The notes: generated from the sequence alone by a model not told the origin. Counted from the first letter of the stretch, positions 21,614 to 33,496 are shown. The stretch is DNA of 64,000 nt from Atkinsonella hypoxylon (GCA_000729835.1 JFHB01000002.1:1-64000), one strand, 5' to 3'. Translations and numbers: made by a program.

Positions 21614-23487
21614 GATCAATCAATCCCTGCTGCTGTGTGGCAGGTGAATACGCGCTGCCTAGCGAAAGATTGCACGCAGAGATGACGAGACGAAAAGCGG
21701 CTTGCCCTCAGGCCAGGCGCATCTTGAAAAGCGTTGGGTGCAATAATGCTTGGGAGCTCGACGCTGCACTTCGTAGATGGTCCGACTCAAGTTTTGAGGA
21801 TGCGTCCCGCAAGTGGATACTCGTTCCTGGAGGATGAGTTGCAAGAGGGCGCGCTGAGATTTGGCACGAAACACGGTAATATGTGTGCAGAGATGCATAT
21901 AGGCTGCTCTCGGGTCTGAGACGAAAGTAAAGTCAGGAGAAAGGGAAATGATAGGAACGGCCCTCGGATACTTTCTTGGGATAACAACGCGAATACTCCG
22001 TACTGCTTTGCTTGCAAGACGATTTAACGTATTTATTTGGTTAATGAAACTTTGACGCGGCAGGCCATGAATGCATGACAAGGCCATGACCAGCCAATGT
22101 CCAGCAGGGGGGACCCATATTAAGCGATCAAAGCAGCTGTTGAGGAAGGGTCTGGTAAACGCAACCAATCAACGAGACTTTGCCCGGACCAAGTAACGCT
22201 GGGCCTGCAGAAGATAAAAGGTCTGGTGAATTGGGTATTCTGGTATTGAATAGGTAATGAATGATTTGCCCATGTTGCCCTCTGATGCTTGGTACGGCAA
22301 CTGTTTGCAGAAGGGACAGGGTGGCCCATACGGTGTGGATAGAACAAGTGTTTGTACGGTATACTTTTGACTGCGGGTTTCTGCTCCTCTTCAAAGACCC
22401 GCAGCATCTGCACCTAGGTAGCCGTGGGTGCTAGCGTACTGTGCTTCCGTGGCCGGGCTGGGCATGGAGACGCAGGGGAAGTCGCCGGTGTCCTATAATT
22501 CTGGAGACGGTTTAGCGGATAAAGCCTGAATAACAAAGGTGAAAAACCCGTCTGGTGCAACATCGGTGCGATGCAGTCCTGGTTCACGTAAACGGAGCAG
22601 TATACGGAATACGACGGAGGCATTCTTTAGTATATGGAGAAAGATATATTCCGTACAGATGGTCTGTGCAGATGCAGCCACATCGCTACCGCTTCTTTAT
22701 CATTTAGGAGAACAGTTGGGGAAGTAGTTAACTCTTGCGCAGAAGTATAACTAATACAATACGCCCCGTGTCTTAATTTACAAAGATACAAGGGTTAAAC
22801 GACGCTGAGCCCGATACGCGAAATTACGACATAGTCTCCCGGGTAGTTGTGCTATCGATGTTAGTGACAATACAATATAACTACCTACCTACCTACCTAG
22901 GTACCTACCTGTACCTAAGTGACTTCAATGTTACTTTTTTACGTACCTAGGTAACCAGCTCAAGCATTATTAATTGCGAGAACAGTGCGCGGAGGAGCCT
23001 TGTGGTGCTGGCCACCCAGGCGCAGTTGCCAGGACAGCTGCCGCCCTCTTGTTGGCATGACAGGTGCCAGCCAGGTGCTCGAGCTCCAGGCCCCGTAGCG
23101 CCGCGCCGTTTCAAGCAGCCATCATAAGCCGTCTCGTCTACTCTTTCCTCGTTGACCATTGCGAGAGGAAGACGTCTCTTACTCAATAAAATTTCTTAGC
23201 CAAGACTTTTGAACCGTCAATCTTGTGTTTGGGAATCGGTATCTTCCGCTCTGAGAGTTCGGAAAGAGTTCCTCGCCGGTGACATGTCAACCAGATGTAT
23301 TTGGTATCTAGATAAGGTTCGCTACGTCTAGAACTAACTGCTTCACGTCCAAACATCAAGACCGCGCCACATTGACCGGGAACAAAGGATGAAGGCCGGA
23401 AACTCGACTCCATCTTATTTATTACTCATGGCGGCTCTGCTTTCGCTCCCCTTTGCGGGAGTAGAGATGAGGAGGCTACCTCATCAT
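21614..23487. other. Intergenic, repeat-bearing, no gene seen
   Basis: 1.9 kb. The first several hundred bases are the ApsB/Mto1 promoter side. A 169-codon frame (21659-22168, -) has no domain and overlaps other frames. It contains one TACGGAGTA-family word (21994-22002), a CACCTAGGTA (22411-22420), a TACCTACC-rich tract (22881-22915) and two exact TACCTAGGTA palindromes (22894-22903 and 22944-22953). Confidence 0.5.
22881..22955. repeat. CTAC/TACCTAGGTA repeat tract
   Basis: A tetranucleotide CTAC array runs into the self-complementary decamer TACCTAGGTA (22894-22903). A second copy lies 40 bases on (22944-22953). The same decamer recurs at 37046-37055 and 38223-38232. Confidence 0.85.
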
Positions 23488-23960
23488 CTAGTTGGAGTAT
23501 TTGGGGTCGACTGGCTTGCTACATGACAAACCAAGTAAGTATTAGCAGGTGCTGCGTACGTTTCGACGTAGAATGACTCACCCAGTGTACTTCTCATAAG
23601 CACTGCGAGCGCCGTCAGTAATCTTTTCCTGGTTGTCGCGGCTGATGTTGAGGCCGGTCTTCTTGTTCAAAAGATCGAACGCTGTTTGGAACCACGATGA
23701 GATTAGTATAGGTCAATTCTGACGGATGTTGGCATGCGCTTACCCTTGTCGCCATAGTCGTCCTGGCCACCGCTTTGTTGGTTGTTGCCACCCTGGTCCT
23801 GTTTCTGATTGTCACCACTCTGGTTCTGGTCCTGTTTCTGGTCCTGTTTCTGGTCACCACCCTGGTTCTGGTTCTGGTTCCGGTTCTGGTTCTGGTTCTG
23901 GTTCTGGTTGTTGCTCTCGCCACTTGACGTTGCGGCCGCGGCCTTCTTGAGGAGATCCAT
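23488..23960 (-). CDS. Small N/Q-rich hydrophilic stress-type protein
   Basis: Exons 23960-23744, 23681-23582 and 23518-23488 (complement), 115 residues. Introns 23743-23682 (62 nt) and 23581-23519 (63 nt) have GTAAGC/GTGAGT donors, and all phases match. The start MDLLKKAAAATSSGE is an amphipathic helix. Residues of roughly 17-65 are almost only Asn, Gln, Asp, Gly and Lys (NQNQ and DQKQ repeats), predicted disordered and glycine-rich. The C-terminus (DDYGDKAFDLLNKKTG, EKITDGARSAYEKYTG, then KPVDPKYSN) matches a family of small fungal proteins with a shared DYGDK...ITDGAR...EK.TG signature. Function is not established; a role as a hydrophilin-like protectant is inference. The final exon carries only ten codons and was found from the donor at 23581. 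A TATATA lies 136-141 bases upstream of the ATG. Confidence 0.85.
23800..23920. repeat. Imperfect GGTTCT/GGTCCT repeat coding Asn-Gln and Asp-Gln
   Basis: Hexanucleotide-based low-complexity array inside the small N/Q-rich gene. On the coding strand the units read AACCAG or GACCAG, giving NQ, NR, DQ and KQ dipeptides. Confidence 0.8.
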
Positions 23961-25560
23961 TGTGTATTGGGCTTCGTCAAGACAGATCAGCAAGGACAAA
24001 GTTTCTTTTTTATATGACGGGTAACAGCACTTCTGCATGTACAATGGCATGTGAACAGGAAGACTTGCACCGACCGACCCCCAGGGTTTCTGGCTTATAT
24101 AGAGAACATGGCCACGTCTCAATAACTCAGAACGCTAGCTCAGTACGGGTATCCAGCAACTTTCAAGCTGAAGACCTTAAGACCCTCTGATCAAGACACG
24201 GCCGAATCACGAACCAATATGTAAGAGTCGAATGCGGTCTAGACAGTCAGGCTAACGCTCTTAGAAAGCCCTTGATCCAGCCTCTGCGGAATGTAGCGTC
24301 ATTTCAGCCAGGCAGAGTTTAAAAGGCCCTCATTCATCAACTTTCCTTCATCAACCATCCTCAGCTTCGGCGCCACCCCTCAGGTTGCCTTCTCCCTTGC
24401 CGTCGCCTCCCCCACCCGCGAGCTCACGAGCGACTCAACAACGCGGGAAACGCCAGCGAGACACAACAGGCCTTTCATCATCGCGCCGTCTAGAAGCTCG
24501 GGTCTGAACTGACGAGGCCTCCTGGACTGCACTATGTCGTAGATGGAGTGAAGCATAAGCATGCTCAAGTCACAAACCAATGCCATCACTTTAACATTCA
24601 TTGTATCGCCATTGCAATTGCAGTACATACCTTCACTTGTTTTATAGGTCCCCGTAACGAACTGTCTGAATCGGCTCTTACCCGCCGGAAATAGTATTCC
24701 GCATGTCTGCGCACGATACCTCTGAAACACCCCATAGCTCTACCTGCCGCACTTGGCTAGAGAGTCAAAGCACCTCAGCCCTGCACGTGTGGATGAATCG
24801 AAAGACGTCACCACCTAGGTAGGTACCGCACGGCACATTGTGATTTGAAAGCCAGGACGGCGGAGCTTTGCCCGAGAATTGTGGTTTACGTAGGCGAGGG
24901 CAAGCAGGGAGAAGCGTAGCTTCCCGCTTAGCATCCAGTAAGGCCGTTATGTGGAGACATAATTTAGCCTCTTTAGTGGATTAGATCTGCAACTTGTTCA
25001 GCCAGTAGTTGATGGCATTCGTGAAGTAGTATGATGTACTTAGTCCCTGAGCTGTGGCGTAAAAGAACCTAGATCTACTGTTCGGGCGGAAGGGCTGAGG
25101 CCATTATAAAGTCACCAATCTATCTAGCTTAAACAAACTGTTGTTGTAAATGCTCAGTAATGAGCGCATCAATCTAGACTAGTCTGCCATTGAACACCCC
25201 CCAGTAGCACCCTGCTGTAGTCGGGCAAGTACCAATCATCCACGCTCATAAAGGATGACAAGCTGCAATCTCGAAGTAATATCTAGGCCCGTGCTAGGCC
25301 GCCTGTTTCTAAGTATACTGCAAAATAATAAGACGTTTAGAATGTCAGAATGCAAAACAGTACGCCGAGAATGCTCAGTCCGAAGCTCCATCATACACAC
25401 CATTTGCCTTCATGGCCCGTTACTCATTCATACACACATAAGAGATCCGCCTCCAGAGAGTGTCGTTCCTGCACGCCAACGGCGTCGTATTTTCGCAAAA
25501 GCGAGGTGAGTCGAGTAAGCAATTGAAGCTCACAGAAGCGCGCTCCATCCGAAGCCGTTA
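23961..25560. other. Intergenic, no supported gene
   Basis: 1.6 kb between the small N/Q-rich gene and the MARVEL-like gene. A 116-codon frame at 24380-24730 (-) shows no recognisable domain and I do not call it. CACCTAGGTAGGTACC at 24812-24827 belongs to the intergenic CCTAGG word family. Confidence 0.45.
24096..24101 (-). promoter_or_regulatory. TATA-like element upstream of small N/Q-rich gene
   Basis: TATATA 136 bases upstream of the start codon at 23960, at a distance compatible with a fungal core promoter. The element is self-complementary and common by chance, so support is positional only. Confidence 0.3.
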
Positions 25561-26312
25561 TCACGAGTTGACGAAAACCTGGTACGCCATAATCATGACC
25601 CAGACGAGAAAGGAGATGCCGATCAGGGACATGGCAAAGACAAGCTGCCAGCATTTACCTACGATTTCGTCAGTACGAGATCCATCACATCAGTATCACA
25701 CCACAGCATCTTTGGAAAGCGAAAATGGAAAAAAAAGAAAAGAAAAAAAAAAGAGGAAAGAATCATTATACGCACATATGCTCATCTGCTGCAACCAAGC
25801 CATTGTCTCTTGACTCTGCCCATGCGGATCCCTATTGTAGACCTGCAAATTACAAGTACTCTGCACCGAGCCATTCGGCCCCCAAAGCTGGACCGATATA
25901 ATAACCAGTCCAACCAGCCACAAGACAAAGATGATAAAGGCGCCGACCATAACAATAGAAGGCAGCAAGCGGCGGGTGGCAATGAGCCAGAAGATGCCGC
26001 CGATGAAGAGGATGGCAAAGCATCCCACGGCGATGTAGTAAGGGAAGTACCTATCAAGAAGAAACGATGAGAATCAGGTGTAGAAGCGTATGGCGAGGAA
26101 GCTGTCCCAGCTCACCATGGAACCGGCAGACCCAACTGCTTCTGGATCTGCACAAAAGAGGAGAACACGCCGACGATGGTTGTGGAAGCCAACAACATGG
26201 TGAAGATCCAGAAGCTGAGCTGGTTCGGCGGCCAATTGTAGGTGCGAATATGGCTGACGGCGCGTCGGACGTAGACGCCCGACGCGCTGTTCAACGTGGA
26301 CGCAGCGGCCAT
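25561..26312 (-). CDS. Four-TM MARVEL-like membrane protein
   Basis: Exons 26312-26116, 26050-25776 and 25658-25561 (complement), 189 residues. Introns 26115-26051 (65 nt, GTGAGC) and 25775-25659 (117 nt, GTGCGT, branch TACTGAC) both preserve phase, joining VPW-YFPYYI and MSIC-KCWQLV. Four hydrophobic helices are clear: about 29-53 (FWIFTMLLASTTIVGVF), 66-90 (AVGCFAILFIGGIFWLIA), 95-120 (IVMVGAFIIFVLWLVGLVII) and 160-185 (LVFAMSLIGISFLVWVMIM). A Cys-containing loop lies between helices 3 and 4. This is the MARVEL topology and length of small fungal plasma-membrane or vesicle proteins. The N-terminus is cytosolic with a VRRAVSHIRTYNWPPNQ segment. No precise function can be given. Intron 2 is T-rich on the coding strand. 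Confidence 0.85.
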
Positions 26313-27392
26313 GGCGAACGACGTGATGCCCCTTCCGCCCCTCGACAGAGCGCAGTCTCCAATGCCAACTGTGGTGACCCAGACACCGTCCCAGATTATT
26401 GCCCCCCCCCCCGGTGTTCGATAGCTTCCGATCCTCCAACCCGATGGAGCCCCCCCCCCCACGGTGATATGTGGATGTCCGCCAGCCGGTGTCGACGCAC
26501 CGAATGGGGTAAGATGGGAGGAAGACGAGATGTCGACGAAATAGGATGGAAAGAGTACGGCGTAAGGGGGTTTATATCATGGTTCTAGCGATGCCCATTC
26601 CGAGGGTCGGGCACAGATCCGTCCCAAGGCGGTGGATGCGTTTTCGCCCAGCACCCAAGGCATCGGGGTGAAGCGAGAATTGATAGACACGATTGCGAGC
26701 CCCATCCGCCTTGCTTACGATTTGACGGCTGGCTGGTTCGTTCCTGCCGATGCACGGTGGCCTAACGCACTCGACTTTCCCAATCATGACCGGGACCGGC
26801 CCCCGATGGGGACCCTAAAAGGCCGACTGGGGGACCCACCGCTGGTGCCTTGTGTTACAGTATTCCCAACCACCCCCCCCCCCCTGCATGCAGTAGTTTA
26901 GCACTGCTGCTAGCGCTGCGACGATGAAACCCGTCAAAATCATCAAGGACGTCGACAAACCCGTCGGACAAAGACAGTCTGCATTGCGGGCCGAGAAACG
27001 TGTCACAACCGGCAAGCTATGCGGCGGGGCAGTCGTTGTCTGAACAGTCAAGACGTACGTACCATGTACAGTTTCTGTGAACAACGATGCCACCGCGTTG
27101 TCGTGTCGGTGAGAGGCAGTAGTTTAGTACACGTCCAGATTAAAAAAAAAAAGACTGCAACATTCAAGTACAAAGGCAACGTGATCATATCAATTGTGAT
27201 GCTACATTCTGTACAAAAGCCCTCTCCCATTGGGAACCTAGCTTTTCTATCTGCGGATTTGTGGTCCTGTCCTGTCCTGTCATCCCGTCTCATGTTCGCA
27301 CCCATGGTATAAATTTATTTGTCTAGGCATCCTCGCGCTGCATCCGCCTCTATTGCACATTCGTCCGGTATCTGTCAGTGTCTTTCCTGGCT
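26313..27392. other. Intergenic with three long poly-C tracts
   Basis: 1.1 kb between the MARVEL-like start and the arginase stop; no gene seen. Uninterrupted C runs lie at 26402-26412 (11), 26450-26460 (11) and 26873-26884 (12). The first two are 90-148 bases upstream of the MARVEL-like ATG, where they read as G runs on the coding strand. The last 200-300 bases before 27392 are the arginase 3' UTR. Confidence 0.6.
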
Positions 27393-28862
27393 TTACAAGA
27401 GGGTTTCGCCCAAGGCGCAGCGAACAATCGAGCAGCCGGCTCGAACTGTCTCCTGGGCGCCGGCCTCAGTCGCAGCCAAGCTGGGGTTGACTTCGACGAG
27501 GTCAATGGCAACGAGGCTGCCAGTCTGATGAACAGCTTCGCAGATATAATCCCCCTCACGGAGGGTCAGACCGCCGCGAACGGGCGTGCCGGTGCTAGGA
27601 GCCCACATAGGGTCGAGGGCATCGACATCGAAGGACAGGTGGATGGGCGTATCGGCGCCAATGTAGGCGAGTGCCATCTCGACAACGCGGCCGATGCCAT
27701 ATCTAGATTGCCAACATGTTCAACAAGTCAGGCGCTTCACCGGTTCCACATGAAATGGGCGACCCATATGACAATACAAGGCCACAGTTAAGGAAAGCAA
27801 TTGGGTTTTCTTACCGATCCACATCAAACATGCTAAAGGCCTTGATGCCATTCTCGCGCAGAATCTTCTTCTCGGCATTGTCGACGTCACGAAGTCCAAT
27901 GTAGACGAGCTTCTTGATGTTGAGCAGCATGTCGTCTTTGATCCAACCAAAGTACTCCTCCTTGTCGCTCTTGGCCAGACCCGAAACAAAGGCAACGGGC
28001 ATACCGTGAATGTTGCCGCTGTCACTAACCTCGGGAGTGTTAATGTCGGCGTGGGCATCGATCCAGATGAGAGCAATCTCGCGGTTAAGCCGCTCGCGGA
28101 CTGCCTTGGCGCTGCCAGTGACGGTGCCGATGGCAACGCTGTGGTCGCCGCCCAACGTCAGAACTAGGCGGCCCTCCTTGGCATGATCGTAGACCTGCTG
28201 GGAGATTTGGCGATTGACAGCCGAGACAACACCAGGGTTCTTCATGCCGCGATAGTCCGGGTCCGAGGCGGGCATAAGCTCGTCATATTTTTGAACTTTG
28301 GCGTCGCCGTGCAACTGGTAGCCGAGCTCGTTCTGGATGTCGTTGAGGAGGCCGGACTCGATCAGGGCCTCGGGGCCGGCATCGACGCCTGCTTTGGGCT
28401 GTGAATCGTAATGCACATGTCAGCATCAGTGGTCATTCGAATAATAAGTGATGGCTTCCTGAGAAGAAAGAGAACGACAATGCCAAAGTAGCTATATGTG
28501 CACCGCGTTGCTGCGCAAAAGCGCACAAGACGTCGCAAATAATGAGCGGTAGCAGGGGAGAGGGACACGCCGCCAAATGGACAAAATGGGAGGGGTTAGA
28601 CCGTAGCACGATGATGCATGTACGGAGTGGTGATCAGCAGAGGCAGATGCACAAGATGCACAAGACGCACAAGGTGCACTAGGGTGTCGGGATGCAAAGC
28701 AAGCTGCCACTAGCTGACAGCTGCAAGGACAACAACAGTCGGGGCAATCCAGTCGCTATCAATCAATCAACGGCATACCTGTCCCTTGGAGAAGCCCACG
28801 GCGACAACGCCGAGGTCTTGGGGGTTGGAGAGAAAACGGCTTTTGATGATATCTGCGTTCAT
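27393..28862 (-). CDS. car1: Arginase
   Basis: Hydrolyses L-arginine to L-ornithine and urea, the first step of arginine catabolism; cytosolic Mn(II) enzyme. Exons 28862-28779, 28398-27815 and 27702-27393 (complement) give 325 residues, the normal size. Introns are 28778-28399 (380 nt, GTATGC) and 27814-27703 (112 nt, GTAAGA), with phases 0 and 2 consistent. Ureohydrolase signatures are intact: LTLGGDHSVAIGT (His ligand), WIDAHADINTP (DAHAD metal ligands) and SFDVDALDPMWAPSTGTPV (DVDALDP). The C-terminal VRAGCSIVRCALGETLL is typical of the fungal enzyme. Intron 1 is far longer than its neighbours and holds a 9-bp tandem repeat. The first exon is only 28 codons. Upstream (28863-29060) the coding strand is a purine-rich A/G tract, probably the 5' leader. 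Confidence 0.96.
28647..28679. repeat. 9-bp tandem repeat inside arginase intron 1
   Basis: ATGCACAAG, ATGCACAAG, ACGCACAAG and GTGCAC in direct succession, within the 380-nt first intron of the arginase gene. Confidence 0.85.
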
Positions 28863-30241
28863 CGTGTCGGGTGGGTGGGGTGACGCCTTCACGACAGTCG
28901 TTTTAATCTTTTTTTTTTTTCCTTTTTCCTTTTATCTCTCTCTCTCCTTTCTTTTTTCTTTTTTCTTGTTTCTTTTTTTTTTTTTGGTTTTCCCCTTTGC
29001 TACTTTGTACGTTTCCTCCCTAAAAGAGAAAAAAAATAAAAATAAAAATAAAAAATAACGTGTCCAGAGGGCGTGGGGCAGAGGCAAAATAGATAAGGAA
29101 CTTCGCACAGATAAGAAGACAGGAGGAGAGAGTGAAAAGTAATCAGGAGCAGAAAATGCCAACGTTGGAAGGAACCTCGCAGGATAATAAATAACTATCA
29201 TCAGCAGGAACAGAACAATCAAATGTGGAATCAGTTAAGGAGGGGGCGTGCACGTATGGATAGTTTTCTGATCAGGAGGACATGCGTGAACTAGAGACGA
29301 TTTCTTGTTGGTCTCTCGTCTGGAAGGCCATTTATTTGCGCGCGTCGACTCAAGGATACGGAGATGAAGGAAAAGCGTTTTTGGCGAGACTTGGCGAGAC
29401 TTGGCAAGGCTAATCCGTTGAAAATAAGCTATACTCCTAAGTGCAGGTCATTAGAAGATCGTGGCTGATTGGCAGAGATAACGTTTGGCTCAGCACGCGC
29501 TCGTGGACGGCGGAACGTCGCTTACGGCAAAGCTCGACAAGAGGATGGGAAGACCAATAAAAATAATAAAAATAATAATAAAAATAATAAAAATACGAGA
29601 CGGCTTCAGCCGGCAATTCCTGGAAGCAATTGCAGATGAAAACGATTTTGTAGACCGGCTAACTAACTAGCCACTGTCTGTCTGGGCGCGGCGCCAGGGG
29701 GCCCTGCCACTGTGTTCCGTTGCACCAAAAACCAAAAACGTGGATGTCATTTCATGAATGCCGTCACGTCGGGCTTGATATTGGAATACAAAGCCATACA
29801 AAGCACCATAGCATCAAACGTGTGGTGGAGATTTAATCACGCAACTATCTAATAACTAACTACCACTTTCCTTACCCGGAGAATTCACCCATCCCCGGTC
29901 TCGATGGTCCGGCCAGTGGTCACACAGACGTGCACTTGGCGATAGTGAGATTATCACATTGCACATAGACTTCTACCGAGTACATACAGAAAACATCATG
30001 TTCTAATCCCCAAAACAGTTTACGCGCATCTGTCTCCCCCTTCTCGTGCCCCATATTCTCATGCACGTCTCAGTAATAGGGTTGTCTTGAAAAGTATCAG
30101 GGTAGCTCAATCCTTCCGCGCCGCATCTGCCTAGCACGTGCGAATCGTTATCGACTCAACCCTACGGAGTACTCTACAAGGTTAAGAGCACCATGCATAC
30201 GGAGTACCTTGCGCCAGTTCCCCTGCGCACACAGAGCAATC
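28863..30241. other. Arginase upstream region and gene-free DNA
   Basis: 1.4 kb with no gene. 28905-28995 is a near-pure T/C tract (purine-rich on the arginase coding strand). 29033-29058 is an AAAAAT array, 29381-29405 is TTGGCGAGAC in two and a half exact copies, and 29557-29596 is an AAT/AAAAT array. Two TACGGAGTA words lie at 30163-30171 and 30198-30206, just beyond the regulator's stop codon. Confidence 0.55.
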
Positions 30242-32262
30242 CTACGCCAGAACCATGGTTGGCCGGGTAAAACACTCATCCCACTGCGACCTCTCCGACT
30301 GCCAAAAGTCCATGAGTTGCCCCATCGAATCCATAGGTCCAGCATCAGCGTTCGGGTCCATTCCAATCTCGAACAAAGAGTCTTTGACAAAATCTTTCTC
30401 TGCTGCCGTCCCATTCGCTACACCAACGCCCAACACCGTCAGAGACCAACTGAGCGATTCTCTGTTGTCTAGAGTATGCATTGCCCTCTCGAGCATGCGA
30501 AGCAGGTGGTCACTCAATACCCTTCGTAATGCCTGCCACGTCAATCTGCCTGCATTTGTCAGGCTAGGGAAAAACACGGCTAAATCAATCCAAGCCTGTT
30601 GGTATTTCCCTAGTGCCAAGGCGCCATACAATGCAACTGATGCTTTGAATATACGTGCAATGGTCGTAATTTCATATGTCTTTGGCAATCCGTAGGATTC
30701 GCTCCAATGCTCGGGGACAAAGCTATCAATGTCTGCGAATATTTCCACGATTCTAGACCTCATGTCTGACTGCAAAGGTGATTGCTGGTCTCGTAACTCT
30801 GTGATGCTCATCATGTGTATGAAGAGATCTGTAGGGCAAGGGAACGACGGGTAAAGCGTAGTTGCGTACAGCTTGCGTGTCTCCTCTTTGGTGGGATAGA
30901 TAGATCCCGTCCCCAAGTCATGAGACGGACTTGTTGTATTAGCAACATTGGCAAGACTGAGTGCAAACAAATTAGTTGCATTGATTCATCTCTCCTCATA
31001 GCATGCTGACCAAACCTAGAGATGTTGTCTCACACGATCATGTAGTAGACCGCCAGTCTAATAGGAGGGAAGAAATCTGAGATGGTTTCGATGCCGCCGC
31101 CATGTTTCACAAGAGCTAGGAACCCTTCAATGTGATGGCGCCAGCTTACAGAAACCATATAGAGCTGCACCAAGATGATCAGCAACACAATCCTGCGAGG
31201 CTATCCCTCTCGGGAACTATTTCAAGCATGAAAACGAATTTACCTCGGCGGATACAATATTAGCGATTTTACGGAGGCCCCATACAATATTGGGCAAGTC
31301 GACAGCGACGAGGTGATGATTCAAAGCGCGAATCGCCTCCCCCATATGTCGATAAAAACTCATTCTCAGAGGTGCGGTCGCCTTATGTTGAGACAACTGA
31401 GTTGTTCCACACTTGTCTGTGTGGAAAATAAAGGATATTCGATGGGCAAGTGCAATCATGATTACGGAGTGCTGATGTTCTGGTGGAGGAGAGAACTTCT
31501 GCTTCGTGTTCCCGGCAGGATAGTGAAAATCACTGGGAACAATCTGCTTGGCGAGGCGACGAGCCAACATGACTCCATTAACTGCAGAAACCAAGCACAT
31601 GGTCAGTCAAGTCAAGGACCAAGGCATATTGACATGGCCAATGAATGAAAGGGCTTTCCTTACAGTATTGGCACGCCTCAGAGAAATGCCAGCCCTGAGG
31701 CAGGAGATCCTGCGTCATCCCCATATCCCGCGCTTGCGATAATTGTATGGCGCCTGATGGTCTTGCTACACTCTTCACTGCAGACTCCGGTCTGACAGTG
31801 CTTTCCGTTGCTATGTTAAAGCCAGCAACAAGTGACGACGGCGGTCGATATCCCGTGGCTGTCGTGCCATAGTTTACTCCGCTGCATACACGACCAGCCG
31901 ACGCGCACCTATTGCAAACAGGCCGGCTTTCATCACACTTGACATGTCGGGAACTGCTCTCAAGCGATTAGCGGGAAGTTTACCTTTCACGGGGTCTCCT
32001 TGTTCAACTCCTGCTCCCTCCAGCCTTATGATCACAATAGAGGGAGGTACCATGGCTCAGCTCAAATGACATCAAGAACGAACCGGCAAGTTGCACATCC
32101 TGTTCTGGTCCTCGTACCCCATTTCCTCTTCCGCTGACCGAATTGTACGACTTGGGTATCGCCATCTTGCGCTGAGGTCGAGGTGCCTAGTCGAGCGGAC
32201 ATCTCCGCGAATGATGATATTTCCAAGCAGCTGGGCCGTGATGGGTCACCCAACTCGTTCAT
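30242..32262 (-). CDS. Zn2Cys6 transcription factor, complete zinc cluster
   Basis: Exons 32262-32084, 31953-31664, 31581-31244, 31200-31034 and 30956-30242 (complement), 562 residues, all phases consistent. The start could instead be the ATG at 32202. Introns are 32083-31954 (GTTCGT), 31663-31582 (GTAAGG), 31243-31201 (only 43 nt and without a clear branch point, so least certain) and 31033-30957 (GTGAGA). The first intron splits the zinc cluster. The joined cluster is canonical: C-x2-C-x6-C-x6-C-x2-C-x6-C (CATCRSRHVKCDESRPVC, then NRCASAGRVC). The remainder, with helices such as LPNIVWGLRKIANIVSAE, WRHHIEGFLALVKHGGG and LYGALALGKYQQAW, resembles the all-alpha regulatory domains of fungal Zn2Cys6 factors (Fungal_trans_2-like). 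The target pathway is unknown; no biosynthetic cluster flanks it. Confidence 0.82.
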
Positions 32263-33496
32263 ATCCTCAGGACCGTGAAAGCAAGCAAGAGATTAAATGG
32301 ATGATGATTTTACCTCAAGAATATGGGTTTCCCGAGCTCATGCAGCTAAGTGGTTGACCACGTCTGAAAAAAGAAAGAAAGATAATAATAATAATAAAAT
32401 AAAATAAAAGGCCCGGGAGCGGGAGCAGAAGCAGAAGCAAAAACCGAAAAGAGGAATTCGCGTAGCTTGGAGTATATCGAGGTGGCACACCGTCCACACC
32501 TCCAGTAATCCATTCATTATCCATGGAACCAGTCGCTGTGAGGAGCTTTATCAGAGTCAGCTCAGCCGGACCATATCAGTACACACAACGCTATGCTTGC
32601 AATCACAAGATGCATATTGCATGCTGTCTGTATTGTTCCGTGTTGCACCAACTTGCAGGAAACAAAATATTGATTGGTCGTCTCCGCTCACGCCAGGGAA
32701 GTAATGCCCTCCTGTCCTGCCTGTCACACGGGTGAAAAGTAACACAACCCCTCAGTTCACCCAATCTCAGTGGACCGAAGGGGATCGTGATTTTCTCCAC
32801 TCACTTGCCTGTCTACGGAGTACATAGAAGCCACCAACGTCTCCACTTCGGTTAGACGAGCAGCCCCACTCCCTGTGCATCCACTCAATGCCTGTCGAGC
32901 TGGCCCCATGGTTGTGCTCCCATGCTCGTAGAACCAATCGTAGTAACTATGTATCTTTTGAAAAGGAACTCAACCATTAAATCACATCTATATCGTCTAC
33001 CATAAGAATGCTCAATTTAGACGGACTGTCCAAGTCAGACCATCAGCATTCGTCGTAGCATCTGCCGTAAAGTCAGCTGGTCGCTTGTACGATCACTCAG
33101 AGGCAAAACGTTACAGTGCCGGCTCCCGTGTCTTGTAGAGAAAGGTCAAGGATTAAAAGCCATGAGGACACTCAGCAGAGAAGACCAATGGCTTCCGCAC
33201 GAGCTGACAAAAGATGTTTCTATACATGTGCATTTACAAGATTCGCCTCGTCGTGCATCATCATGATATCTGTAATCAAGGGAGACGGCCCTGACATAAG
33301 CAAGGTCATCAGAAGCACGTATCGGTACTTCGAGTCAAGTAGCCGCAGGAAGGATCGAAGCCTTGTTCCAGTAACTTTCAAGTTTCGTATCACCTTCTTC
33401 GTCATTAGTCGTAGTTCATTGTCGTGAGTGGAGTGTCGAAGCCAACTCTGTCAATGCCTTGATCCGACGCGGCAAGGCAAGCACACTTTGAGTATT
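32263..33496. other. Intergenic, no gene seen
   Basis: 1.2 kb upstream of the Zn2Cys6 regulator and downstream of the acidic-protein gene. It holds an AATAATAAT/AAAAT array (32382-32409) and one exact TACGGAGTA (32814-32822). Short frames here (up to 103 codons) have no domain. Confidence 0.5.

Noticed and set aside
24380..24730. 116-codon leftward frame with ATG
   Set aside because: No domain, membrane segment or conserved motif; composition like flanking DNA; no splice partner found.
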